NCBI RefSeq assembly: GCF_042682525.1
Contig: NZ_JBHUHP010000028.1
Span: forward strand, 91,283 to 155,282
DNA: 64,000 nt
Source: Blastococcus_B deserti
GTDB lineage: Bacteria; Actinomycetota; Actinomycetes; Mycobacteriales; Geodermatophilaceae
Direction of reading: 5' to 3'
Of the stretch, positions 32,246 through 40,569 are shown piece by piece. Under the pieces are notes generated by a model that saw only the letters and a list, made by a program, of their open reading frames with translations, searched no databases and was not told where the DNA came from. Both the position numbers and the translations under genes were made by a program. The stretch's first letter is position 1; every line of letters begins with the position of its first letter.

Positions 32246-34347
32246 CTTTCGGTCGCGACCGCCACCAGCGGGCGGTCTGAGGCGTCCTCGTCGGCCGAGG
32301 ACGGGTTCCTGGGGGCGGGGGCGGCCGGGCCGGCGGAGCGGCGCGCGTCCACCCGGCGGCGCGAGGGCGCCGCGGTGCCGGTGCGCGCGGCGGCGGCCTG
32401 CGCGACCCGGTCGAGCATGATGCCGAGCAGCACGATCGCCATGCCGGCAGCCAGTCCCTTGCCGTAGAGCTGCGCCTGGCTGAAGCCGGCGACGACGTCG
32501 TAGCCCAGCGCACCGGCCCCGACGAGACCGCCGACGACCACCATGGCCAGGACGTAGATCAGCCCCTGGTTGGTGGCCAGCGCGATGGCGTGCCGGCTCA
32601 TCGGCAGCTGGACCTTGCGGATCAGCTGCCAGGGGGTCGACCCCGCCGCCGTCGCGGCCTCCACCGTGGCGCCCGGCACGGCGCGGACGCCGTCGGCGAT
32701 GATCTTCGTGGCGACCGGCACGGCGTAGACGACCGCGGCGACGATCGCGGTGAAGCGGCTCGCGGCGAAGAGGGCGAGGAACGGCACGAGGTAGACGAAC
32801 GACGGCATCGTCTGCGCGGCGTCCAGGACCGGCCGGAGGGCGGTGTCCATGCGGTAGCTGCGGCCCATCGCCACGCCGAGGACCACGGCGACGGCCATGG
32901 TCAGCGCGGTCGCCAGGAGGGTGGCCGCGAGCGTGGTCATGGCGTCGCTCCACAGCCCGAGGCCGATCACCAGACCCAGGCAGACGACCACCGGGACGAC
33001 CGCCCGCAGCCCCCCGAGGACCCCGGCCAGGGCGGCGAGCGCGGCCAGGACGACCCACCACGGGCTGTCGGTGAGCAGCGACTGCAGCGGGTTGATCACC
33101 CCGGTGGTGACGCCGTCCTTCAGGCCGAGCGTGAGCACCGAGAGGTTCGTCTGCACCCAGTCGCTCACGTCGGTCGCGGTGCGGGTGATCCAGGGCCCGA
33201 CCGGCGAGCCGGGCGGGAACTCCGCCGCCCACACGTACGTCCGCGACAGCCAGACGGCCACCGCCGTGAGGACGACACCCACCGCGACGGCGGCGCGGCG
33301 GACGGTCCGGGAGGCCGGGGAGCGCCCGCCCTGGGCCGCGGCGTCGGTGCGGACGCTGATGGCCGTCGTCGTCCGGTCCAGCACGATGGCCAGGACCACG
33401 ATCGCCAGGCCGGCGTTGAACGCCACGCCGACGTTGAGCGTCTCCAGCGCCTGCAGCACCGTCTGCCCCAGGCCGGGCGCGTTGATCAGCGCGGCCACGG
33501 TGGCCATGGCCAGCGCGGCCATCATGGTCTGGTTGATGCCGGTCACGATCATCCGCCGGGCGAGCGGGAGCCGGACGGTGCGGAGGGTCTGCCGGCGGTC
33601 GGCACCCAGGGAGACGGCGGCCTCGACGACGCCGTCGGGGGCGTGCCGGATCGCGTGCGCGGTGAGCCGGATGACCGGCGGCGCGGCGTAGATGATCGTG
33701 GCGATGGTCGCCGAGGCCGGGCCGATGAGGAAGAAGAGGGTGAGCGGGACCAGGTAGACGAACGACGGCATCGTCTGCATGAAGTCCAGCACCGGCGTGA
33801 CCACGCGGTTGACCCGCTTCGACATCCCGGCCCAGACGCCCAGGGGGATGCCGAACAACAGGGAGATGATCACCGCGGCGATGGTGAGCGCCAGGGTGTC
33901 CATGGCCTCGGTCCACAGCCCCTGCAGGGCGATGAAGACCAGTCCGGCGGCGGTCAGGGCGGCCACTCGCAGCGACCCGGCGACGGCGGCCACCAGCGTG
34001 AACAGGGCGACGACGCCCAGCCAGCCGATCACCGGGACCGGGCGCCCGAACGACGGCTGCACGATGAGGTCCCGGATGAAGGTGACGAACAGGTCGATCA
34101 CCAGGCGGATCTCGTTGAACCCGTACAGGAACAGCGGGTTGGTGTTGCGGCCGGCGCTGATGGAGTCGGAGAACGCGGTGATGTCCCGGTGCAGCGGCGT
34201 GAGATCCGCGGGCGCCAGCGCGAGCGTCCCCTGGCCCCGGAACAGGAAGTAGAGGCCCACCCAGGCCAGCAGGATCCCGGCGGTCACCCAGCCCCGCCCG
34301 GGCCGCCGGACGACCGGTCGCGCCGGTGTCTGCGCCACGGCGGCCAT
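32242..34347 (-). CDS. Glycine betaine ABC transporter permease, two permease domains in one chain
   Basis: This 701-residue protein holds two BPD_transp_1 domains in tandem. Each half repeats the same signatures: TMPSFVYLVP at residues 192-201 and again at about 513-522, followed by a VIRLTAHAIRHAP- or TKIIADGVRAVP-type coupling segment. Most Opu/ProU systems have a single-domain permease acting as a dimer, so this looks like an internal duplication and fusion that diverged. At least ten membrane helices are visible. The ATPase stop lies two bases upstream and the binding protein overlaps downstream, giving one tight operon. Confidence 0.88.
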   Translation of the reverse strand: MAAVAQTPARPVVRRPGRGWVTAGILLAWVGLYFLFRGQGTLALAPADLTPLHRDITAFSDSISAGRNTNPLFLYGFNEIRLVIDLFVTFIRDLIVQPSFGRPVPVIGWLGVVALFTLVAAVAGSLRVAALTAAGLVFIALQGLWTEAMDTLALTIAAVIISLLFGIPLGVWAGMSKRVNRVVTPVLDFMQTMPSFVYLVPLTLFFLIGPASATIATIIYAAPPVIRLTAHAIRHAPDGVVEAAVSLGADRRQTLRTVRLPLARRMIVTGINQTMMAALAMATVAALINAPGLGQTVLQALETLNVGVAFNAGLAIVVLAIVLDRTTTAISVRTDAAAQGGRSPASRTVRRAAVAVGVVLTAVAVWLSRTYVWAAEFPPGSPVGPWITRTATDVSDWVQTNLSVLTLGLKDGVTTGVINPLQSLLTDSPWWVVLAALAALAGVLGGLRAVVPVVVCLGLVIGLGLWSDAMTTLAATLLATALTMAVAVVLGVAMGRSYRMDTALRPVLDAAQTMPSFVYLVPFLALFAASRFTAIVAAVVYAVPVATKIIADGVRAVPGATVEAATAAGSTPWQLIRKVQLPMSRHAIALATNQGLIYVLAMVVVGGLVGAGALGYDVVAGFSQAQLYGKGLAAGMAIVLLGIMLDRVAQAAAARTGTAAPSRRRVDARRSAGPAAPAPRNPSSADEDASDRPLVAVATER

Positions 34348-34349
34348 GC

Positions 34350-35441
34350 TCAGTGCCCCTCGTCGGGGCCGGCGACGACGGCCAGGATCTCCGCGTCGTC
34401 GACGATGCCGAGCAGCTGGCCGTCGCGGACCACCTTGACCGGCCGGTCGGAGGACAGGACGGCGCGGATGGCCTCCCGGACGACGACGTCGGGGCCGAGC
34501 TCCGGGCCGTCGAGCGCGTCGTCCGGGCGCACCTCGCGCATGATCCAGCGGAGGGTCAGCACGTGCGAGCGCGGGACCTCGCGGACGAAGTCGCGCACGT
34601 AGTCGTCGACCGGGGCGCCCACCAGCTCGTCGCCCGTGCCGCACTGGACCGGGCGACCGTCGCGCATGATGAGGATGCGGTCGCCGAGCTTGAGGGCCTC
34701 GGAGAGATCGTGGGTGATGAAGACCATCGTCTTGCCGACCTCGTGGTGCAGGCGGATGACCTCCTCCTGCATGTCCCGGCGGATCAGCGGGTCGAGCGCC
34801 GAGAAGGGCTCGTCGAAGAAGAGCACGTCGGGGTCGCCCGCGAGCGCCCGTGCCAGGCCGACGCGCTGCTGCATGCCCCCGGAGAGCTGGTCGGGGTGGT
34901 GGTTCTCGTACCCGGAGAGCCCGACGAGCTCGGTGACCTCACCGGCCCGACGTCGCCGCTCCGCCCGGGACATGCCGCCGATCTCCAGGCCGTACGCCAC
35001 GTTGTCCAGCACGCTGCGGTGCGGCAGGAGGCCGAAGTGCTGGAAGACCATGGAGAACTTGCGGCGGCGCAGCTCGCGCAGCCGCTTCTCGTCGCACGCG
35101 AGGATGTCCTCCCCCTCGAACAGCACCTGCCCCGCGGTCGGTTCGACGAGCCGGGTCAGGCAGCGGACGAGGGTCGACTTGCCCGATCCGGACAGGCCCA
35201 TGACGACGAAGACCTCACCGGGCGCGACGTCGAAGTCGACCTCCCGGACGGCGGCGGTGCAGCCGGTCCGCTCCACCAGCTCGCGGCGGGAGAGCTCGCA
35301 CAGCTCCGGCGATGCAGGGATGGACGCGGCCTTCGGCCCGAAGACCTTCCACAGGTTCCGGACGGAGATCACCGGCGAGTCCGGAGCACCGGCCGTGGTC
35401 GACGGCACGGCCTCGGGAGCGGTCACCACACCCGCGCTCAC
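34350..35441 (-). CDS. Glycine betaine/proline ABC transporter ATP-binding protein
   Basis: This 363-residue ATPase powers betaine uptake. Walker A is GLSGSGKS (residues 82-89), the signature LSGGMQQRV (186-194), Walker B LFFDEP (207-212) and the switch His is in VFITHD. A C-terminal CBS-like domain (VKVVRDGQLLGIVDDAEILAVV) may sense ionic strength, as in OpuA systems. The GTG at 35441 is the most upstream start giving a normal length, but a Shine-Dalgarno site is weak and a GTG a few codons inside is possible. It is the first gene of the operon, behind an 805-bp regulatory region. Confidence 0.9.
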   Translation of the reverse strand: MSAGVVTAPEAVPSTTAGAPDSPVISVRNLWKVFGPKAASIPASPELCELSRRELVERTGCTAAVREVDFDVAPGEVFVVMGLSGSGKSTLVRCLTRLVEPTAGQVLFEGEDILACDEKRLRELRRRKFSMVFQHFGLLPHRSVLDNVAYGLEIGGMSRAERRRRAGEVTELVGLSGYENHHPDQLSGGMQQRVGLARALAGDPDVLFFDEPFSALDPLIRRDMQEEVIRLHHEVGKTMVFITHDLSEALKLGDRILIMRDGRPVQCGTGDELVGAPVDDYVRDFVREVPRSHVLTLRWIMREVRPDDALDGPELGPDVVVREAIRAVLSSDRPVKVVRDGQLLGIVDDAEILAVVAGPDEGH

Positions 35442-35605
35442 GCCCGGGCCCCGGCGACGCGACCCGGCGAGGCAGACTGGACCGACCGGCCGCCTCCGGC
35501 CGCCGGTCGGGGGTGGCGAGCGTGATGGCAGGCCATGGCCTCTCCTTGCCTCGCGGCGGGCCTCGTGCTGCGGCCCGTCTCCGTCGGATGGGTACTGCCG
35601 AGCTG

Positions 35606-35629
35606 TTGCGCTATGCGCAAACGTTGCGC
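35606..35629. promoter_or_regulatory. TTGCGC palindrome and half-site upstream of the betaine ABC operon
   Basis: TTGCGC-TAT-GCGCAA (35606-35620) is a perfect dyad. A further TTGCGC at 35624-35629 lies 18 bp from the first. GTTGCGCA-type pairs recur upstream of the Rieske ferredoxin and BCCT genes, suggesting one regulator. Confidence 0.55.
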
Positions 35630-35923
35630 GGAAAGATACGGGCGGGCGCGCGCCGCGCGGAAGACCTGCGCGGGAAGAAGATGTGACCGTAACCGTCCGG
35701 CGCACGCGCCCTGCTGTCGCAACCCGGAAGGGCGGCGAGCGGCGGCCCCGGGACACCGTCCCGGGCGAGAGGGGACGACGGCGCGGGACGAAACCCGGGA
35801 CGACCGAGCCGGCCGGGGGCGGGCGATCACCTGTGCGCCGGCAGCTGGACGGCGCCGAACGCGCGGAGGGACCGGAGCCGTGTCCAGCATCACTCGCGCA
35901 AACCCTCCCGCTCTGCCAGCCAC

Positions 35924-35978
35924 CTGGTATATCAACTGGAGCTGCACGATATGTCTTCGTCGCCTGCTGGGCAAGGAT
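35924..35978. promoter_or_regulatory. GntR-type operator and promoter-like module (copy A)
   Basis: CTGGTATATCAA (35924-35935), CGATATGTC (35947-35955) and GCAAGGAT (35971-35978) occur in the same order and spacing as in the sdaA-gntR intergenic region (49634-49689). No gntR gene follows here. Confidence 0.55.
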
Positions 35979-36090
35979 CTTCTCGTCGTGCACCTGCACA
36001 GCGGCGCCGAGCCGGACAGCGCCCGCCCACCACGCCACCTGTCGAGCGGCCCGCGCCGGGGCCGCCCCCGACCCACGACCCCCGGGCGAG

Positions 36091-36206
36091 CCGGGGCGGG
36101 CCGGGGCGGGCCGGGGCGGGCCGGGGGCGGGAGGGCCGCGTCCCTGGCGGGAGGGCCGCGTCGCTGGCGGGAGGGCCGCGTCCCTGGCGGGAGAGCCGCC
36201 CCCGTG
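36091..36206 (+). repeat. Two adjoining GC-rich tandem repeat arrays upstream of tetR
   Basis: CCGGGGCGGG is repeated three times at 36091-36120 with a diverged fourth copy. It is followed by four 20-bp units beginning GCGGGAGGGCCGC at 36127, 36147, 36167 and 36187. The last unit has drifted. They end 28 bases before the tetR -10 box. Confidence 0.85.
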
Positions 36207-36234
36207 GCGGAAGGAGCCCCGAGGTCGGCGACAC

Positions 36235-36240
36235 TAGGCT
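36235..36240 (+). promoter_or_regulatory. Leaderless -10 element of tetR
   Basis: TAGGCT is followed by six bases and the GTG at 36247, with no Shine-Dalgarno sequence. Confidence 0.55.
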
Positions 36241-36246
36241 GGCCGG

Positions 36247-36831
36247 GTGAGCCAGCGGACTGCGAACGCTGACGAGAAGGTGGACCGGCAGGCGCTGATC
36301 CTCGAAGCCGTGGTGAGCCTGCTGTCGCGCCACGGCATCTCCGGCCTCAGCATGCGGGCGGTCGCGCGCGAGGCGGGCGTCGCCTTGGGCCTGGTGAACT
36401 ACTACTACGCGGACAAGATCAGCCTCATCCGCGCGGCCCTCCGCCGGATCGAGGAGGAGGACGTGGCGATGGTGGAGCCGGATCCGGCCAAGTCCCCGGA
36501 CGAGCGGCTCCGCACGGCACTGCGCCGCGTCGCGGGCCCGGAGTACCTCACGACCGAGTACCTGTCCCGACGGCTCCAGCTCTGGGCGCTCGCGCACGCC
36601 CACGAGGACTTCGCCGCGATCAACACCGAAGCGCAGAACCGGTACCGCGCGGGGCTCGCCGCGCTGATCAGGGCCGCGAGACCCGAGCTCTCGGCCGCCG
36701 AGTGCAAGAGGCGCGCCCTCGACATCGTCGTCCTGCAGAACGGCATGTGGCTGACCGCGCTGCTCGGGCTGGACCGTGCGTCCATCCGCAGGAGTGTCGC
36801 GCGGTGCGAGGAGATCGCACTGGCCGACTGA
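36247..36831 (+). CDS. TetR family regulator (BetI-like)
   Basis: This 194-residue protein has a TetR N-terminal helix-turn-helix (SLLSRHGISGLSMRAVAREA then GLVNYYYADKISLI). The C-terminal domain resembles the BetI-type ligand domain, with RLQLWALAHAHEDFAAI and a closing helix with NGMWLTALLGLD. BetI represses choline-to-betaine genes and is relieved by choline. The position between the betaine ABC operon and betaine catabolic genes fits, but the ligand is inferred. It is preceded by the repeat arrays and convergent with the VOC gene. Confidence 0.8.
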   Translation: MSQRTANADEKVDRQALILEAVVSLLSRHGISGLSMRAVAREAGVALGLVNYYYADKISLIRAALRRIEEEDVAMVEPDPAKSPDERLRTALRRVAGPEYLTTEYLSRRLQLWALAHAHEDFAAINTEAQNRYRAGLAALIRAARPELSAAECKRRALDIVVLQNGMWLTALLGLDRASIRRSVARCEEIALAD

Positions 36832-36852
36832 GGACCGCGCGCCGGACACGTG

Positions 36853-37647
36853 TCAGGTGCGCGCCCCGAGCCACGCCGCTCCGATCCTCAGCTCGTCGGC
36901 ACCGCCGCCCCGCAGGCTCGCGCCCATGACCCCTGGGCGGTCGGACGCGTGCACCCGGAGGCTGCCACCGGGCCAGGAGATGTCGAGGAACCCTCGCCCC
37001 TCCACCACCCGTCCCCCGAGGACGTCTCCGAACAGGCGCCGGGAGAACTGCAGGTCCGTGGACCCGAGGTGGGTAGCGCCCAGCCTGGCCGTCAGCTGCG
37101 GAGCCTCGTCCCACAGCGGTGTCCACCACAGCGGGTCCGTCGCACCGCGCGTGCTGGGGAAGCGCGCCGTGTCCCGGTCGCGGGTGCTCAGCAGCTCCTG
37201 CGCGGACGGGTAGGCGAGGTCGGACTGGGCGAGCTGGACGACGACGCCGTGCCGGTGGTCCGGCGCGAGAAAGGCCTCCCGCCAGGGCGGGTGGTCGTAG
37301 GTCTCCCCCACCACCGTCGCCCCCAGAGCCCGGACGCGGTCCACCATGGCCTCGAGGTCGGGCACCGTGAACGTCACGTGGTGCGGCCCCTCACCACGCT
37401 TGTCCAGGTGCCGCGTGAGGAAGCCCGGCCCGACCGGCTCCAGCAGCTCCAGCCGACCCCCCGCCTCTGCCGTCCCGACGTGGAGCAGGAGATAGCGGAA
37501 CTCCGGCAGCGTCTCGCCGGCGATCGGCGTCGCGCCCAGTAGCCGGCGCAGGAGGCGCGCCCAGTCCATGGCGTCGTGGACGGCGAAGGAGGTGTGGTCC
37601 AGAGCCACGCCGCCGTCGGACCGCCCCGTGCGCTCGAGGCCGGTCAT
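36853..37647 (-). CDS. VOC (glyoxalase/dioxygenase-like) family protein
   Basis: This 264-residue protein has two VOC modules. The first runs from LDHTSFAVHDAMDWARLLRRLLGA to GPHHVTFTVPDLEAMVDRVRALGATVVGE. The second, weaker one starts near THLGSTDLQFSRRLFGDVLGG. His and Glu residues typical of metal centres are present (LDHTSF, LELLEP, HHVTF). Substrate and reaction are unknown. The ATG at 37647 overlaps the stop of the truncated SDR gene by four bases, so it was once coupled to it. It is convergent with tetR. A direct role in betaine use is not evident. Confidence 0.72.
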   Translation of the reverse strand: MTGLERTGRSDGGVALDHTSFAVHDAMDWARLLRRLLGATPIAGETLPEFRYLLLHVGTAEAGGRLELLEPVGPGFLTRHLDKRGEGPHHVTFTVPDLEAMVDRVRALGATVVGETYDHPPWREAFLAPDHRHGVVVQLAQSDLAYPSAQELLSTRDRDTARFPSTRGATDPLWWTPLWDEAPQLTARLGATHLGSTDLQFSRRLFGDVLGGRVVEGRGFLDISWPGGSLRVHASDRPGVMGASLRGGGADELRIGAAWLGART

Positions 37648-37943
37648 CGGAACATCCCGGGGTCGAGGGGTGAGGCCGCGGTGAGACCACCGTCGACCGT
37701 GAAGCACTGCCCGGTGACGTGGCGGGCGTCGTCGGAGACGAGCCACGCGACCAGGCCGGCCACGTCCGCCGGCTCGCCGAGGCGGCCGGCCGGGTGCCGG
37801 GCCAGGGCGTCGCGGCGGGCCGCCTCGGGGTTCCGCGCCAGCGCGAAGGCCTCGTCGGCCATCCCGGTGGTGATCCACCCGGGCCGCACCGCGTTGCACC
37901 GGACCTCCGGCCCGTGGTCCACCGCCACCGACCGGGCACCGAC
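37644..37943 (-). pseudogene. 3' remnant of a short-chain dehydrogenase/reductase gene
   Basis: The last 95 or so residues of an SDR are preserved: RSVAVDHGPEVRCNAVRPGWITTGMADEAF, then DVAGLVAWLVSDDARHVTGQCFTVDGGLTA. The N-terminal Rossmann TGxxxGxG part and the YxxxK catalytic segment are missing. The frame upstream turns into unrelated sequence near 37943. Directly beyond that point the opposite strand shows the tail of an aldehyde dehydrogenase gene, so the 5' ends of two genes were lost at one junction. The surviving stop still overlaps the VOC start. Confidence 0.75.
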
Positions 37944-37955
37944 GAGGACCGGGGC

Positions 37956-38123
37956 ATGGGGGTGGCGACGGAGCTCGAGTGCGGCATCGCGAACGTCAAC
38001 ACCTGGGCCTGGGAAGGACCGGAGCTGCCCTTCGGCGGCGTCAAGCGCAGCGGCTGCGGCCGGGAGCTGGGCCCGCTCCGCATCGATGAGTTCGCCAGCA
38101 AGCGGCTGCTCTACGTCAGGTGA
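37956..38123 (+). pseudogene. 3' remnant of an aldehyde dehydrogenase gene
   Basis: A 55-codon plus-strand stretch encodes the extreme C-terminus of an aldehyde dehydrogenase: LECGIANVNTW, then ELPFGGVKRSGCGRELGPL and IDEFASKRLLYVR before a TGA. The catalytic Cys, the cofactor domain and the start are absent. It abuts the SDR remnant on the other strand at about 37.95 kb. A strong hairpin follows at 38147-38193. It is not a copy of the betB gene in this window, whose end reads GFGRSGNGRELGPSGL. Confidence 0.78.
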
Positions 38124-38146
38124 GCCGGGGATCCCGCCCGGAGGGA

Positions 38147-38193
38147 GTGCGCCGAGGCCCCGTTCCCGCCGTGGGAACGGGGCCTCCGCGCAC
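38147..38193. terminator. Strong bidirectional hairpin terminator
   Basis: AGGCCCCGTTCCC (38155-38167) pairs perfectly with GGGAACGGGGCCT (38173-38185), with an outer GTGCG/CGCAC pair. It can end the Rieske oxygenase transcript on the minus strand and the old aldehyde dehydrogenase transcript on the plus strand. Confidence 0.8.
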
Positions 38194-38203
38194 TCGGGCG
38201 GGG

Positions 38204-39325
38204 TCAGTCGGCGATGCGCCCGGTGACCCACTCGTGGAAGGCCCCGATGTGGTGCTCGGAGGGCACCAGGACGCCGCCACGGGCGTACGCGCGCGACGAC
38301 ATCGCGGGCTGGGTGCGCTCACAGGCTTCGAAGTCCTGCTCGTTGACCCGGTGGAACAGCTCCACGGACCGCGAGACGTCCTTGCCGGACGCCACGACCT
38401 CCTTGGAGTACAGCCAGTCGCAGACGACGATGGTGCGGTCCTCGGCGATCGGGAACATGCGGTGGAAGATCGCGTGGTCGGGCACGAGGTTGACGAACAC
38501 GCTCGGCTTGATCGTGATCGCGTAGTAGCGCCGGTCCTGGTCGTCGGCCACACCCGGGAGCTTCTCGAAGCCCTCGCTGCCGTCGACGGTGAAGCCCTTG
38601 ACGTCGCCGCCGAACTCGGCGCCGTGGCCGACGTAGTACTGCGCGGCGTACCCGTCGGCGAACTCCGGGAGGACCTCGGTGAGCTCCGGGTGGATCGTCG
38701 CGCAGTGGTAGCACTCCATGAAGTTCTCGACGATGAGCTTCCAGTTGGCCTTCACGTCGTAGGTGATCCGCCGGCCGACCTCGAGCGTGTCGAGGTCGTA
38801 GCGGTCGATCGACTCCAGGTCGCCCAGGCGCTCGACGACGGCGCCCATCACGTCCTCCTCGAAGGAGGGGGGCTCGTCGGCCAGGCAGACCCAGGCGTAG
38901 CCCAGCCACTCCCGCAGGTGCACCGGCACCAGGCCGTACTGGACGCGGTCGACGTCGGGCATGCTCGTCAGGTTCGGGGCGGCGATCAGCTTGCCCGACA
39001 GGTCGTAGGTCCAGGCGTGGTACGGGCACTGGAAGGCCCGCTTGACCTCGCCGGAGTCCTCCGTGCAGATCTGGGCACCGCGGTGCCGGCAGATGTTGAG
39101 GAAGGCGCGCAGCTGGCCGTCACGGCCGCGGACGACGAGCACGCTCTCCCGACCGACCTGGACCTTCTCGAACTTGCCGGGCGTCGGGAGGTCGGCGGAC
39201 CGGACGGCGCAGAACCACATCTGCTCGAAGATCTTCGACTGCTCCAGCCCGAAGACGGCCGGGTCGGTGTAGTGCTGCCCGGGCAGCGTCGGGATCAGGC
39301 TGGCGGGCAGGTCGGTTGCGGTCAT
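38204..39325 (-). CDS. Rieske oxygenase alpha subunit, probable glycine betaine (or related betaine) demethylase
   Basis: This 373-residue Rieske non-heme iron oxygenase has the cluster ligands Cys79, His81, Cys100 and His103 in CRHRGAQIC and CPYHAWTYD. The mononuclear iron site is in NFMECYHCATIHPEL (His207, His212). The closest known logic is GbcA-type betaine monooxygenase, which yields dimethylglycine and formaldehyde. The assignment to betaine rests on context: dimethylglycine and sarcosine oxidases and two betaine importers lie in the same island. The ATG at 39325 has GAGGTG upstream. Its reductase gene ends 59 bp upstream on the same strand. Stachydrine or carnitine remain possible substrates. 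Confidence 0.75.
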   Translation of the reverse strand: MTATDLPASLIPTLPGQHYTDPAVFGLEQSKIFEQMWFCAVRSADLPTPGKFEKVQVGRESVLVVRGRDGQLRAFLNICRHRGAQICTEDSGEVKRAFQCPYHAWTYDLSGKLIAAPNLTSMPDVDRVQYGLVPVHLREWLGYAWVCLADEPPSFEEDVMGAVVERLGDLESIDRYDLDTLEVGRRITYDVKANWKLIVENFMECYHCATIHPELTEVLPEFADGYAAQYYVGHGAEFGGDVKGFTVDGSEGFEKLPGVADDQDRRYYAITIKPSVFVNLVPDHAIFHRMFPIAEDRTIVVCDWLYSKEVVASGKDVSRSVELFHRVNEQDFEACERTQPAMSSRAYARGGVLVPSEHHIGAFHEWVTGRIAD

Positions 39326-39384
39326 GCGACACCTCGGGTTTGCGTCGGAGACAAGGGTGGACGGGCTGGACGAGAAGACGAGAG

Positions 39385-40569
39385 CTAGACGGGAAGGACC
39401 TGCTGGGCGGTCGGCGAGGCCAGGCCGCGGCGCCACTTGGTGAACGACCGCGCCCGGTCGAAGGCGACGACGCCGACGGTTTGCCCCTCCCGGCGGTAGG
39501 AGGCGAGGAAGTCGAGGTCGAGGGGATCCCCTTCCTCGACGACGAGATCGTCACCGGGGCGGCGACGACCGGCGAACTGCAGGCGCAGCCCGAACTGGTC
39601 GGACCAGAAGTAGGGCGGCCGCCCGGACGCCGGAGCGGAGCCACCCAGCAGCGAGCCGACCGCGACGGCCGCGCGCTCGCGGGCGGCGGTCCAGTGCTCC
39701 TCGCGGCGGAAGTCGGCGCCCTCCGCGTCGTACCAGGCGGAGCAGTCGCCCACCGCCACGACGTCCGGGATGCTGCTGACCCCGGTGCCGTCGCAGAGCA
39801 CGCCGCGCCGGTCCACCTGCACGCCCGACCCGTGCAGCCAGTCGACCGCCGGTCGTACGCCGATGGCGAGCAGGACGAGATCGGCCGGGATCCGGCGCCC
39901 GTCCTGGAGCTGGACACCCTCCACGCCCCCCGCCCCGGACCCGACGAGGGACTCGACCCGCGCACCGCTCAGCAGACGCACCCCGTTGCCCTCGTGCAGG
40001 GCTGTGACGACTCCGGCCACCTCCGGCCCCAGGGCGGCCCACAGCGGTGCGGCGTGCGGGTCCACCACGGTGACGTCCACGCCCAGCGCCCGCGCCGTCG
40101 AGGCGACCTCGAGCCCGATGAGCCCGGCGCCCACGACGACCAACCGCCGACCGGGGAGCAGCTGCTCGCGCAGCGCCACGGCGTCCTCCAGCGTCCGGAG
40201 GACGTGGACGTTGTCGTACCCGTCGGAACCGGGCAGCCGGCACGGCACCGCCCCGGTGGCCAGGACGACGCCGTCCGCCTCGACCGCGCTCCCGTCGCGG
40301 AGCCGGACGGTGCGGGCCGAGGGCTCCAGGCCCGCGGCGGGGCTGCCCAGCCGCCACTCCACGTCCAGGTCCTCGTCCTCCGCCTCCAGCGCGAGGTCCG
40401 GCTCCCCCAGGGTGCCGGCGAGGAAGTCCTTGGACAGCGGCGGGCGGTCGTAGGGCCGGTGCGGCTCGCCGCCGACCAGGACGAGGCGGCCCTCGAAGCC
40501 CTGGCGGCGGAGCGCACGGACGGCGCTCAGGCCCGCCAGGGAGGCGCCGACGACGGCCACGCTCCTCAT
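39385..40569 (-). CDS. FAD-dependent ferredoxin reductase of the Rieske oxygenase system
   Basis: This 394-residue protein has two dinucleotide-binding motifs, VAVVGASLAGLSAVRALRRQ for FAD at the N-terminus and LVVVGAGLIGLEVASTARAL for NAD(P)H near residue 145. The FAD-contacting TGVSSIPDVVAVGDCSAW and C-terminal reductase domain follow. It belongs to the glutathione-reductase-type oxygenase reductases (BphA4/rubredoxin reductase-like). It probably passes electrons from NAD(P)H to the Rieske ferredoxin, whose stop codon overlaps its ATG by four bases. This differs from the GbcB-type partner known for betaine monooxygenase. Confidence 0.85.
   Translation of the reverse strand: MRSVAVVGASLAGLSAVRALRRQGFEGRLVLVGGEPHRPYDRPPLSKDFLAGTLGEPDLALEAEDEDLDVEWRLGSPAAGLEPSARTVRLRDGSAVEADGVVLATGAVPCRLPGSDGYDNVHVLRTLEDAVALREQLLPGRRLVVVGAGLIGLEVASTARALGVDVTVVDPHAAPLWAALGPEVAGVVTALHEGNGVRLLSGARVESLVGSGAGGVEGVQLQDGRRIPADLVLLAIGVRPAVDWLHGSGVQVDRRGVLCDGTGVSSIPDVVAVGDCSAWYDAEGADFRREEHWTAARERAAVAVGSLLGGSAPASGRPPYFWSDQFGLRLQFAGRRRPGDDLVVEEGDPLDLDFLASYRREGQTVGVVAFDRARSFTKWRRGLASPTAQQVLPV

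Larger units (their letters stand above)
35442..36246. other. 805-bp non-coding regulatory region between the betaine ABC operon and tetR
   Basis: No frame in this stretch resembles a protein. It holds, in order, a TTGCGC palindrome plus half-site (35606-35629), a promoter-like block shared with the gntR promoter (35924-35978), two GC-rich tandem repeat arrays (36091-36206) and the leaderless tetR promoter (36235-36240). Both divergent transcripts must start within it. Confidence 0.7.

Noticed and set aside
35312..36076. Overlapping open frames in the gap between the ABC ATPase and tetR
   Set aside because: The translations are Arg/Ala/Pro-rich with no recognisable motif and run through the palindrome, the GntR-type block and into the ATPase start. 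They are better read as regulatory DNA.
37719..38123. A 134-codon plus-strand gene
   Set aside because: Only the last 55 codons resemble a protein (aldehyde dehydrogenase tail). The first part is antisense to the SDR remnant, so the frame is a fusion across the scar, not a gene.
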